Shown piece after piece: positions 26,046 through 34,547 of a DNA stretch of 64,000 nt; the stretch's first letter is position 1, and the number at the start of each line of letters is the position of its first letter. The notes under the pieces were generated by a model. That model searched no databases. It was not told the origin of the DNA and saw nothing but the letters and a program-made list of their open reading frames with translations. Where the stretch lies: the NCBI RefSeq assembly GCF_016595245.1, contig NZ_JAENHM010000091.1, positions 1 to 64,000 of the forward strand. Reading direction: 5' to 3'. The translations under genes and the position numbers were made by a program. Source of the stretch: Azospirillum endophyticum. Lineage in GTDB: Bacteria > Pseudomonadota > Alphaproteobacteria > Azospirillales > Azospirillaceae.

Positions 26046-28350
26046 CTTCCATCGTCGACGCATCCGCCACGATCCGCACCGGCACCCCCTTCGCGGCCGG
26101 CGTCTTCGACGCCTCGTCATGGTACCAGAGCGGGATCAGCGGGTTCATTTCCGGGTAATAGGACCCGATGCAGCCGCGCGGCAAATGGAAGGGCGTCACC
26201 GTCAGCCCGCCCACCCGGCGGTCGACCCCGTCGCCGGCGTCGCTGGCCAACCCGACCACCTGACCCTCCTGCAAGCCGGCCGCGGCGATGTCCAGCGGGT
26301 TCATCAGCAGCACGTCGCGCGTGCCCTCGATCCCGCGCAGCCGGTCGGAATAGCCGTAGATCGTCGTGTTGAACTGGTCGTTGGAGCGCATGGTCATCAG
26401 CCGCCAGCGCCCCGGCGCATCCTCGAAGCCGATGGCGCGCAGCCGGCCCGGCGCGGTGAACTGCGCCTTGCCCGACTCCGTCTTCCAGATCCGCTCGCGC
26501 GCCGGATTGCCGCGGTAGAAGCCGCCGGGGGTGAAGACCCGCTCGTTGAAGCGGTGGAACTGGTCGGGATAGGTCTCCTCGATCAGGGCGCGGATGCGGC
26601 GGTAATCGGCGACCCAGTCGTCCCAGGTCACCTTCGGGTTGGGCGACAGGGTCGCCTTCGCCATGCCGGCGACGATGGCGACCTCGGACTTCAGATCCGG
26701 GCTGGCCGGTGTGTTGTTGCCGAGCGAGCCGTGGATGCAGCTCAGGCTGTCCTCCATCGTCACCGCCTGCGCCCCGCTCTCCTGCACATCCTCCTCCGAC
26801 CGCCCCAGGCAGGGCAGCAGATAGGCGACCTCGCCGTTGATCAGGTGGCTGCGGTTCAGCTTGGTCGCGATCTGCACAGTCAGGCGCATCCGCGTCCAGG
26901 CCGCCTCCATCCGCTCGCGCTCGGGGATGGCGCGCACGAAGTTGCCGCCCAGGCCGATGAAGGCCTTCACCTCGCCCGACAGGATCTTCTCGCAGGCCTT
27001 GACGGTGTTCAGCCCTTCCTTGCGCGGCGGCTCGAATCCGTATTGTTCGGCCAGCCGGTCGAGCGGCACCAGCTCCGGCTTTTCGGAGATGCCGACGGTG
27101 CGCTGGCCCTGGACGTTGGAATGGCCGCGCACCGGCGAGATGCCGGCGCCGTCGCGGCCGACATTGCCCTTCAGAAGCCAGAGGTTGACCAGCGCCGCCA
27201 GCGTCTCCGACCCGCGCACCTGCTGGGTCAGGCCCATGCCGTACATGGCGATGGAGCGTTCCGCCTCGACATAGATGTCGGCGGCCTGCTTCAGGTCCTC
27301 GCGGCTCAGGCCCGATTCCTCCTCGATCTCCTCCCAGCCGACGGCGTTCACCCGCGCCTTCATCTCGTCGAAGCCGATCGTATGCCGGGCGATGAAATCA
27401 TGGTCGAGGACCTGCTTGCCCTGCGCCTGCCGCTCCTCCTCCGCCGCCAGAACATGCTTGATCAGCCCGGTGATCGCGGCGATGTCGCCGCCGGCCTTGA
27501 CCTGGAAATACAGGGTGGAGATCCGGGTTTCCTTGCCGGTCAGCATCTCCAGCGGGCTTTGCGGGTTGCGGAAGCTCTCCAGCCCCTTTTCCCGCACGGG
27601 GTTGAAGGTGACGATCTTCGCCCCGCGCTTCACCGCCTCCTGCAGCGGGTGGAGTAGGCGGGGGCTGTTCGACCCGGTGTTCTGGCCGAAGAAGAAGATG
27701 GCGTTGCAGCTCTCGAAATCGTCGAGCACGCAGGTGCCGACCGGCGAGCCGATCACCTTCTTCAGCCCGACCGACGTCGTCTCGTGGCACATGTTGGAGC
27801 TGTCGGGCAGATTGTTGTGCCCGTAGAGCCGCGCGAACAGCGCGTAGAGGTAGGAGGTCTCCAGGCTGGCGCGGCCCGACGCATAGAACACCGCCCGGTC
27901 CGGGTCGATGGCGCGCAGCTCCGCCCCGATGGCGGTGAAGGCCTCGTCCCAGCCGCAGGGCACATAGCGGTCGCTCGCCCGGTCGTAGCGCATGGGGTGG
28001 GTCAGTCGCCCCTGCTGTTCCAGGTCGTAATCCTTCCAGCCCTTCAGTTCGGTGACCGTGTGCTGGGCGAAGAAGTCGGGCGTGCAGCGCCGGCTGGTCA
28101 GTTCCCAGATCGTCGCCTTGGCGCCGTTCTCGCAGAACTCGAAGGTGTGCGGCTTGGCCGGTTTGCCCCAGGCGCAGGACACGCACATGAAGCCGCCGGG
28201 CTTGTTCTGCCGGCGCAGCGTGTCGAGCACGGCGGGGGTCGGCCGCTCTTCCCCCATGATGCGGGCCATCGACCCGACCGATCCCCAGCCGCCGGCCGGG
28301 CCGTCATAATGCGGGGTGTCCTTGTCGTCCGACAGTCCGTCGATGCTCAT
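26017..28350 (-). CDS. FdhF/YdeP-family molybdopterin oxidoreductase
   Basis: A 777-residue protein of the FdhF/YdeP (formate dehydrogenase alpha-like) family, cytosolic and without a Tat signal. The N-terminus carries the family pattern CVSCAWGKPAKPHTFEFCENG, which supplies Cys for an Fe-S cluster. It is followed by molybdopterin motifs (ASGRASLETSYLY, NMCHETTS, FFFGQNTGSNSPR, QVRGSETLAALVNLWLLKGN) and the C-terminal dinucleotide-binding domain (MTMRSNDQFNTTIYGYSDR). The ATG at 28350 has GGAAGA at a 9-nt spacing. Substrate is uncertain: formate or an acid-resistance role as for YdeP. The last residues (PSPSRGEG) are encoded by a REP-like repeat, so the C-terminus has been extended or replaced. 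No FdhD partner is seen. Confidence 0.88.
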   Translation of the reverse strand: MSIDGLSDDKDTPHYDGPAGGWGSVGSMARIMGEERPTPAVLDTLRRQNKPGGFMCVSCAWGKPAKPHTFEFCENGAKATIWELTSRRCTPDFFAQHTVTELKGWKDYDLEQQGRLTHPMRYDRASDRYVPCGWDEAFTAIGAELRAIDPDRAVFYASGRASLETSYLYALFARLYGHNNLPDSSNMCHETTSVGLKKVIGSPVGTCVLDDFESCNAIFFFGQNTGSNSPRLLHPLQEAVKRGAKIVTFNPVREKGLESFRNPQSPLEMLTGKETRISTLYFQVKAGGDIAAITGLIKHVLAAEEERQAQGKQVLDHDFIARHTIGFDEMKARVNAVGWEEIEEESGLSREDLKQAADIYVEAERSIAMYGMGLTQQVRGSETLAALVNLWLLKGNVGRDGAGISPVRGHSNVQGQRTVGISEKPELVPLDRLAEQYGFEPPRKEGLNTVKACEKILSGEVKAFIGLGGNFVRAIPERERMEAAWTRMRLTVQIATKLNRSHLINGEVAYLLPCLGRSEEDVQESGAQAVTMEDSLSCIHGSLGNNTPASPDLKSEVAIVAGMAKATLSPNPKVTWDDWVADYRRIRALIEETYPDQFHRFNERVFTPGGFYRGNPARERIWKTESGKAQFTAPGRLRAIGFEDAPGRWRLMTMRSNDQFNTTIYGYSDRLRGIEGTRDVLLMNPLDIAAAGLQEGQVVGLASDAGDGVDRRVGGLTVTPFHLPRGCIGSYYPEMNPLIPLWYHDEASKTPAAKGVPVRIVADASTMEVPSPSRGEG

Positions 28351-28450
28351 GGGGTGGTCTTCCGGCATTTTGGGGGCAAGCTCATGGGGAGTGGCGTGGC
28401 GGCTCCAACTGAATCCAACCCGCTGGATGCCGGACGGTTCCCCCCTTGGC

Positions 28451-29464
28451 TCACGGCTTCCTCTGGGCGCTGGTGTCCCGCACCTCCGGCTTGGACAGCA
28501 CGCTCCGCAGCAACTCGGCGTTCTTCCGCGCTTCCTGCATCTGGATGTCCCAAGCGGCGGCGACGTGGCTCTGGCCGCGGTCACGGGCATGGTCGCCCAG
28601 ACGCTGGAACAGTTCGATCCGATCTTCATGGGTGCGCAGGGCGATCCACAAGGCGCTTTCCATCGCTTCCGCTTGGGCGGTCTCCATGTTTTCGGGGCTG
28701 TAGGCATGGCCGACCCGGCAGCGGAAACGCAGCATCGGGCCGTCGCGGATTTCACTCAGGCCGCCGCCGCATTCCGGGCAGGACAGGGTGGTCGGCCTGC
28801 CGACCGCCTGGGTATCGTCGGACACGGTCGTGAACTCCTTCTCGGCGACCCGCGCCTCCGTGGCGATGTCGAACGGCACGGGCGGGCTCGACGGCGCCGG
28901 TTCGGCGGTCAGCCGGGTCAGCAAGGCCGGCATCGCGTCCAACGCCAGGACATAATCGGCCACGCCGCGGTGGATGGCGCTTTGCGGCATGCCGGGCCAT
29001 TCCGCATCGTCCGGATCCTGGACGACGCTGGTCCCGCCGCAGCGGCGGATCGCCCGCAGGCCGGATGTCCCGTCGTCCAGCGTGCCCGAGAGAACGATGC
29101 CGATCACCCGGCTGCCGAAGGCGACGGCGGCGGAGCGGAACAGCGGGTCCACCGCCGGCCGCGTCCGGTTTTCCCGCGGCCCGCGGCGGATCAGGACGCG
29201 GTCGCGATGGACCAGCAGATGGTGGTCCGGCGGCGCGACATGGATGTGGCCGGGGCGGATCGGTTCCCCGTCGACGGGATGGAAGGCCGGCAGCCAGCCG
29301 ATCCGGTCGAGCAACTGCGGCAGGAGGCTGCGGGCGTTGGGCGTGATATGGATGACGACGAACACCGTCGGCGCGCAATCCTTGGGCATTGCGCCCAGCA
29401 GGCGGGTAAGGGCGGTCAGTCCGCCCGCCGATGCGCCGATGGCGATGATGTCACGCTTCTCCAT
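28451..29464 (-). CDS. CheB-type methylesterase with a Cys-rich tail
   Basis: A 337-residue protein. Residues 1-190 match the CheB catalytic domain (IAIGASAGGLTAL with the catalytic Ser, FVVIHITPN with the His, and GIVLSGTLDDGTSGL with the Asp). It has no receiver domain. The remainder has CPECGGGL and FRCRVGHAYSPENM, a Cys/His pattern that may bind metal, and a helical end. The ATG at 29464 is chosen because the CheB fold starts there. It is divergent from a CheR-PAS gene, so the pair may control methylation of an unusual receptor or serve non-chemotactic signalling. Confidence 0.86.
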   Translation of the reverse strand: MEKRDIIAIGASAGGLTALTRLLGAMPKDCAPTVFVVIHITPNARSLLPQLLDRIGWLPAFHPVDGEPIRPGHIHVAPPDHHLLVHRDRVLIRRGPRENRTRPAVDPLFRSAAVAFGSRVIGIVLSGTLDDGTSGLRAIRRCGGTSVVQDPDDAEWPGMPQSAIHRGVADYVLALDAMPALLTRLTAEPAPSSPPVPFDIATEARVAEKEFTTVSDDTQAVGRPTTLSCPECGGGLSEIRDGPMLRFRCRVGHAYSPENMETAQAEAMESALWIALRTHEDRIELFQRLGDHARDRGQSHVAAAWDIQMQEARKNAELLRSVLSKPEVRDTSAQRKP

Positions 29465-29620
29465 GGAACCAGAACAGCACCGGCGTCGCGGCGTTTCACG
29501 ATCGCCCGAATAATCGCTGTCATCCTTCGAACGTTTCCCGGATGGAGCGCAGCGCGCCACGCCGCTTGAGCGGGAAGCAGACAGACGTCTATATTCTACC
29601 CGACGCCGTCACGATGTAAG
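29465..29620. promoter_or_regulatory. Divergent cheB-like / cheR-like promoter region
   Basis: This 156-bp gap between outward-facing genes must carry both promoters. It is AT-richer near 29,580-29,610, close to the rightward gene. No operator recognised. Confidence 0.4.
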
Positions 29621-31891
29621 ATGATGACCAAGAAGACCGACGATCCCGACAGCGACTTCACCAATCTGATCCGCCATATCCAGGAAAGCCGCGGGATCGA
29701 TTTCCGCGGCTACAAGCGTACCAGCCTGGAACGGCGCATCCGCCGGCGGATGGAGGAGGTCAGCTGCGACAGCTTCGCCGCCTACCACGCCTTCCTGGAA
29801 GCCCATCCGCAGGAATTCATCGATCTTCTGAACACCGTGCTGATCAACGTCACCTCATTCTTCCGCGACAACGAGGCGTGGGACGTGCTGCGGCGGGAGG
29901 TCGTTCCGCGCATCCTGGAGCGTAAGGGCGACAAGGGGCCGATCCGGATCTGGAGCGTCGGCTGCGCGTCTGGCGAGGAGCCCTATTCGCTGGCGATGAT
30001 GTTCGCCGAAGCGCTGGGAACGACCGAGTTCTGCCGCCGGGTCAAGATCTACGCCACCGACCTGGACGATGCGGCGCTGAACACGGCGCGCCATGCCACC
30101 TATGCCGCACGCGACGTGGAGACGGTGCCGGAGCCGTTGCTGGAGCGTTATTTCGAGCGCACCAACAATCACTACGTGTTCCAGCGCGAGCTGCGCAAAT
30201 GCGTGATCTTCGGCCGCCACAATGTGGTCAGCGACGCGCCGATCTCCCGCATCGACCTGCTGGTCTGCCGCAACCTGCTGATCTATCTGGAGGCCGATAC
30301 CCAGGGGATCGTCCTGCCGCGTCTGCATTACGCGCTGGTCAACGACGGCTTCCTGTTTCTGGGCAAGGCGGAAACCCAGCTGGCGCGGTCGCGCATGTTC
30401 GAAGCGGTGGACCTCAAGAGCCGCATCTTTTCCAAGGTGCCCCAGGAATGGCGGCGGACCGCCGGCGGCAGCCTGTCCCTGGCCAACGATGCCAACGGCG
30501 CGCGCACCAACACGCAGGCGCGGCTGCTGGAAAGCATCGTCGACAACAGTTCCGCCGGGTATCTGGCGGTGAATGCCGAAGGGCTTCTGATCTTCGCCAA
30601 TACCCATGCCCGGCGCCTGTTCGACGTCGAGGAAAGCGACATCGGCCGCCCCTTCCACGACCTGACCATTTCCTACCGCCCGACGGAACTGCGCAGCCGG
30701 ATCGAGGAGGTGCGCAATTCCGGCCGCATGATCCGGATCGAGCACCAGCCCTTCACCCGGACGGGGTCCGAGCCGGCTCGCCTGACCATCGAGGTGGCGC
30801 CGCTCTACAGCCGCGACGGCAAGGCCTTCGCCACCCTGCTCACCTTCTTCGACACCAGCCGGGTCTTCCTGCTGCAGCAGGAGATCGAAGCGGCGCAGGA
30901 AAGCCTGGAAACCACCATCGAGGAACTCCAGTCCTCCAACGAGGAGCTGGAGACGACCAATGAGGAACTCCAGTCCACCAACGAGGAGCTGGAGACGACC
31001 AACGAGGAACTCCAGTCCACCAACGAGGAGCTGGAGACGATGAACGAGGAGCTGCGCTCCACCAACGAGGAACTGGAGGTCGCCAACGAGGAGATGCGCC
31101 GGCAGAGCGAGGAGGCCGGCGAGTATCGCCGTTATTCGGAATCGATCCTGCGCAGCATCGATGTCGGCATCATCGTCCTGGACGACAATTTCATCGTCCA
31201 GTCCTGGAACCGCTGGAGCGAGAATGTCTGGGGCCTGCGGAACGAAGAGGTGACCGGCGAGGCCTTCCTGGATCTGGACATCGGCCTGCCGGTGCAGCGG
31301 CTGCGCCGCCAGCTCCAGGATACCCTGAAGACCGAGGCTCCGGTCGAACTGGTGGAAATGGACGCGATGGACCGCCGCGGCCGGCGCATCACCTGCCGCA
31401 TCCGCCTGTCGCCGCTGCTCTACGACAACCGGGCGGCCCGCGGCGTCGTCCTGATCATCGAGGACGTGACGGAACGCGTGCGGTCCGACGCCTTCGCCGA
31501 ATATCTCGGGCGGATCATCGGCCAGTCGCTGAACGAGGTCTATTTCCTCGATCCGGCCACCTTCAGCTTCCAGCTGGTCAACAAGGGGGCGGAGCTGAAG
31601 CTGGGCTATTCCCTGGAGGCGCTGCGCCAGATCGCCCTGCATGATCTGATGCCGGACATCAATGCCGCGGCCTTCAGCCGGCTGATCGGTCCGCTCCTGT
31701 CCGGCGAGAAGGCCGAGATCGTGTTCGAGACGACGATCGAGCGTCCCGACCAGACCTTGCGTCCGGTGGAGATCTGCATGCAGTATTTCGCCGAGGAGCA
31801 GCCGCCGATCCTTGTTGCCATGGCCCATGACGTGACCGAGCGGCAGCATATCGGTCTCGACGACAGCCGTGCGGAGCCGGTTTCCGGCTGA
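29621..31891 (+). CDS. CheR methyltransferase with PAS domains and coiled coil
   Basis: A 756-residue cytosolic protein. Residues 1-280 are CheR: an N-terminal helical domain (YKRTSLERRIRRRMEEV) and the SAM-binding WSVGCASGEEPYSLAM. A PAS-like domain lies at about 300-410, a coiled coil at about 425-500 and two further PAS-like modules at about 505-745. The coiled coil is encoded by four near-identical 42-bp units. This domain order is typical of CheB-CheR-PAS-kinase fusion proteins, but here CheB is a separate divergent gene and no kinase domain is attached. A separate LOV-like kinase follows 213 bp downstream. Methylation of receptor Glu residues is the expected activity, with the target unknown. 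Confidence 0.88.
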   Translation: MMTKKTDDPDSDFTNLIRHIQESRGIDFRGYKRTSLERRIRRRMEEVSCDSFAAYHAFLEAHPQEFIDLLNTVLINVTSFFRDNEAWDVLRREVVPRILERKGDKGPIRIWSVGCASGEEPYSLAMMFAEALGTTEFCRRVKIYATDLDDAALNTARHATYAARDVETVPEPLLERYFERTNNHYVFQRELRKCVIFGRHNVVSDAPISRIDLLVCRNLLIYLEADTQGIVLPRLHYALVNDGFLFLGKAETQLARSRMFEAVDLKSRIFSKVPQEWRRTAGGSLSLANDANGARTNTQARLLESIVDNSSAGYLAVNAEGLLIFANTHARRLFDVEESDIGRPFHDLTISYRPTELRSRIEEVRNSGRMIRIEHQPFTRTGSEPARLTIEVAPLYSRDGKAFATLLTFFDTSRVFLLQQEIEAAQESLETTIEELQSSNEELETTNEELQSTNEELETTNEELQSTNEELETMNEELRSTNEELEVANEEMRRQSEEAGEYRRYSESILRSIDVGIIVLDDNFIVQSWNRWSENVWGLRNEEVTGEAFLDLDIGLPVQRLRRQLQDTLKTEAPVELVEMDAMDRRGRRITCRIRLSPLLYDNRAARGVVLIIEDVTERVRSDAFAEYLGRIIGQSLNEVYFLDPATFSFQLVNKGAELKLGYSLEALRQIALHDLMPDINAAAFSRLIGPLLSGEKAEIVFETTIERPDQTLRPVEICMQYFAEEQPPILVAMAHDVTERQHIGLDDSRAEPVSG
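30920..31087 (+). repeat. Four 42-bp tandem repeats encoding the coiled coil
   Basis: Units at 30920, 30962, 31004 and 31046 encode EELQSTNEELETTN or close variants. The first three differ from each other at only a few bases. The 14-residue period equals two heptads, so the copy number sets coiled-coil length in exact register. Confidence 0.85.
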
Positions 31892-32104
31892 CGGTCGAAG
31901 CGACCGGTCCGCCGGCTTGAGGAACGGGCAATGGCAACGGGATTCGGAGCAACCGGATGTCCGGTAATTCTCCTATGTCTGGCCTAAAGAAATATTACCG
32001 GAACTTTCGCTCCAACTGACGGTTTAGGTGTTTGCTTATTGCTGGTTTACCCCAGCAAGTTGAGGCAACGTGGCTCACCATTGTTTGGGCAAAGGCTGGG
32101 CGAT

Positions 32105-33592
32105 ATGCCGGACGCACGCGGATCCAAGGAGGAAAAGGCGGCGGCTTCTGGCGTGAAAGCCAGGCCGCTGATCGTGCAGCCGCTTTGGGACCGGCTGGAC
32201 CAGGCGGTCATCGTCACCGACTGCAATCTCGACGCTCCCGGGCCGACCATCCTCTATGTCAACCGCGCCTTCACCGCCCTGACCGGCTATCGGGCCGACG
32301 AGGCGATCGGCCGGTCTCCCCGCTTCCTGCAATGTCCGCGCACCGATCCGGTGGTCGCCGCGACGATCAGACAGGAGCTGCTGGAGGGAGAGTTCGCCCG
32401 CTGCACCCTGGTCAACCGGCGCAAGGACGGCACCGAGTATCTGTGCAGCCTGGTCATCACGCCGCTGGTGGGGCCGCGGGGCGACACCGAGCATTTCATC
32501 TGCGTGGCGGAGAACTTGAAGGAGGACCGGACGCCGGAGGCGATGAAGCGCCTGTCGGCCGAACTGGAGCAGGCGCAGACGCTGATCGAGGACATGGAGC
32601 GGCGTCAGAGCGAGGCGGAAGAGGAGATCGACCGCCAGCGTCGCGACTTGGCGATCGTAACGGAACGCTACCGCGACTCCCTGGCGCAGCTGGACGCGAT
32701 CCAGGAGCGGCTCGCCATTCGCGAAAACGCCCTGGAGCGCAGCGGCCGGGAAATCGACCGGTCTGATTTCGAACTCCATGCCTCGCTGGAAGAATTGCGG
32801 GCCATGGACGAGGAACTGCGCGCCACGCTGGAGCAGATGGAGGAGGCCAACATCCAGCTTGGCCTTACCAACGAGGAGTTGCGCCGCCTCCAGGCCGCGG
32901 ATGCCGACAAGCTGCAGCTTCTGGCATCCGCCAGCCACGACCTGCGTCAGCCGGTCATGTCGATGGGGTTGTTCCTGGACGTGCTGCGCAACCGGCTGGG
33001 CGAGGCGGAACGGCCGATCATGGGCGGGTTGCTGGCGGCCCACCTGTCGATCCGCACCCTGCTGGAGGGCATGCTGGACACCGCCAGGCTCGATGCCGGG
33101 GCGATGGAGCCGATCATCGAGCCGTTGCCGATCGCCTTGATGCTGGAGATGATCCATGGCGAATTCCTGCCGCAGGCGGAAATGCGCGGCCTGCGCTTCC
33201 GCGCCGTGTCCAGCGGCGCGATCGTGCTCAGCGATGCGCAGCTGCTGGAACGCATCCTGCGCAACCTCGTCGCCAACGCACTGAAATATGCTGTTTCCGG
33301 AACGATCCTGATGGGGTGCCGCCGCTGCCGCGACCATCTGCGCATCGAGGTGTGGGACACCGGCCCCGGCATTCCCGAGGCAAGCCAGAAATCGATTTTC
33401 GAGGAGTTCCGGCAACTCGACAACCCCGGCCGCGACCAGGCGCGTGGGGTGGGGCTGGGGTTGGCGATCGTTGCCCGGCTCAGCCGCCGGCTCGGTCACG
33501 AGATCGGCCTACGGTCCTGGCCGGGGCGGGGATCGGTGTTTTCGATCACGTTACCGCTGGCCCAGCCCGGCAAGCGAAGGCGTCGCCGCTGA
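32105..33592 (+). CDS. PAS (LOV-like) sensor histidine kinase
   Basis: A 495-residue cytosolic kinase. Residues about 20-135 form a PAS domain whose core closely resembles LOV photoreceptors (GRSPRFLQCPRTDP, NRRKDGTEYL, HFICVAENL), but the photoactive Cys position is Pro72 and the flavin-contact Asn residues are altered. A long coiled coil (about 140-270) connects to the HisKA box SASHDLRQPVMSM with His278, then an ATPase domain with NLVANALKYAV, DTGPGIP and GVGLGLAIVARL. The frame is open to a TTG at 32039. ATG 32105 is used, with GGGCG before it. A LuxR-type regulator follows 158 bp downstream and is its probable partner. The C-terminus ends in a run of five Arg residues. Confidence 0.88.
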   Translation: MPDARGSKEEKAAASGVKARPLIVQPLWDRLDQAVIVTDCNLDAPGPTILYVNRAFTALTGYRADEAIGRSPRFLQCPRTDPVVAATIRQELLEGEFARCTLVNRRKDGTEYLCSLVITPLVGPRGDTEHFICVAENLKEDRTPEAMKRLSAELEQAQTLIEDMERRQSEAEEEIDRQRRDLAIVTERYRDSLAQLDAIQERLAIRENALERSGREIDRSDFELHASLEELRAMDEELRATLEQMEEANIQLGLTNEELRRLQAADADKLQLLASASHDLRQPVMSMGLFLDVLRNRLGEAERPIMGGLLAAHLSIRTLLEGMLDTARLDAGAMEPIIEPLPIALMLEMIHGEFLPQAEMRGLRFRAVSSGAIVLSDAQLLERILRNLVANALKYAVSGTILMGCRRCRDHLRIEVWDTGPGIPEASQKSIFEEFRQLDNPGRDQARGVGLGLAIVARLSRRLGHEIGLRSWPGRGSVFSITLPLAQPGKRRRRR

Positions 33593-33750
33593 CGGAGGTC
33601 TTCTACCTTCGGTTTGGCGGACGGCTATACCCATGACCCTTTGGGCATCCGCATGAGGCGGTTCACCGGGATGAGCGCCTGGCGCTAAGGTTTCAACAAT
33701 GCCCGCGGCTTGCGGGATACGGCACGTTGGACGAGTGAGAGGGAACAAAA

Positions 33751-34497
33751 GTGGACCATCACATGCAGCATGCCCAGGTGCCCGCACAGTTGGACGCGGT
33801 GTCTGACCGCCTGGCCCGGTCCGAAGATACGCTCAAGTTCCTGATCGTCGACGATCATGCGCTGGTCCGCTATGGTCTATCGCTCGCCTTGCGCCAGCGC
33901 TATCAAGATGTGGTGATCGTCGAGGCGGGATCGCTGGCCGAGGCCATGCGCAAGGCGCGCTCCGAACCGGGGCTCACCGCCATCCTCTACGACCTGCAGA
34001 TGGGCGACAGCGACGAGCACAGCGGCTTGGCCGACATGCTGGAGGTGGCCGGCGACGTGCCGCTGATCGTCGTTTCCGGGGCGACCGACGGCAACGTCAT
34101 CGCGTCTTGCATCCGCGCCGGTGCCCGCGGCTTCGTCCACAAGGGGTGCGAGGGCGGGATTCTCGACCAGGCGCTGCCCATCGTTCTGGAAGGCGGGATC
34201 TTCGCCCCGGCGCCGCCCACCCCGCGCGACGGCCGGCCGGTCCGCATCGCGTTGACCGCCGCCGCCAGTCCGGTGCGCACCGAAAGCGACGCGGTGAACG
34301 GCCTGACCGAGCGTCAGCGCGAGGTCCTGCGCCTCCTGCTGGAAGGCCAGTCGAACAAGGAGATCGCCCGTGCGCTGGGCGTGCTGGAGGGCACCATCAA
34401 GGTGCATCTGCGCACGGTGATGCAGCGTCTGGGCGTGCGCAACCGCACCCAGCTGGCGCTGGCGACCATGAAGGCCGGGATCAAGCTGTCCTCCTGA
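33751..34497 (+). CDS. LuxR/NarL-family response regulator
   Basis: A 248-residue regulator starting at GTG with AGGG at a 7-nt spacing. The receiver has IVDDHALVRYGL, phospho-acceptor Asp81 (AILYDLQMG), VVSGA and the Lys of FVHKG. The C-terminal helix-turn-helix has LTERQREVLRLLLEGQSNKEIA and VHLRTVMQRL, typical of NarL/FixJ proteins. It lies just downstream of the LOV-like kinase on the same strand, so the two probably form a two-component pair. An N-terminal extension of about 28 residues precedes the receiver. Confidence 0.92.
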   Translation: MDHHMQHAQVPAQLDAVSDRLARSEDTLKFLIVDDHALVRYGLSLALRQRYQDVVIVEAGSLAEAMRKARSEPGLTAILYDLQMGDSDEHSGLADMLEVAGDVPLIVVSGATDGNVIASCIRAGARGFVHKGCEGGILDQALPIVLEGGIFAPAPPTPRDGRPVRIALTAAASPVRTESDAVNGLTERQREVLRLLLEGQSNKEIARALGVLEGTIKVHLRTVMQRLGVRNRTQLALATMKAGIKLSS

Positions 34498-34547
34498 CCC
34501 GCATCCGGCTGTGTCGGGCCCCGATCGGACCGGGCTTGCGATCCGGA

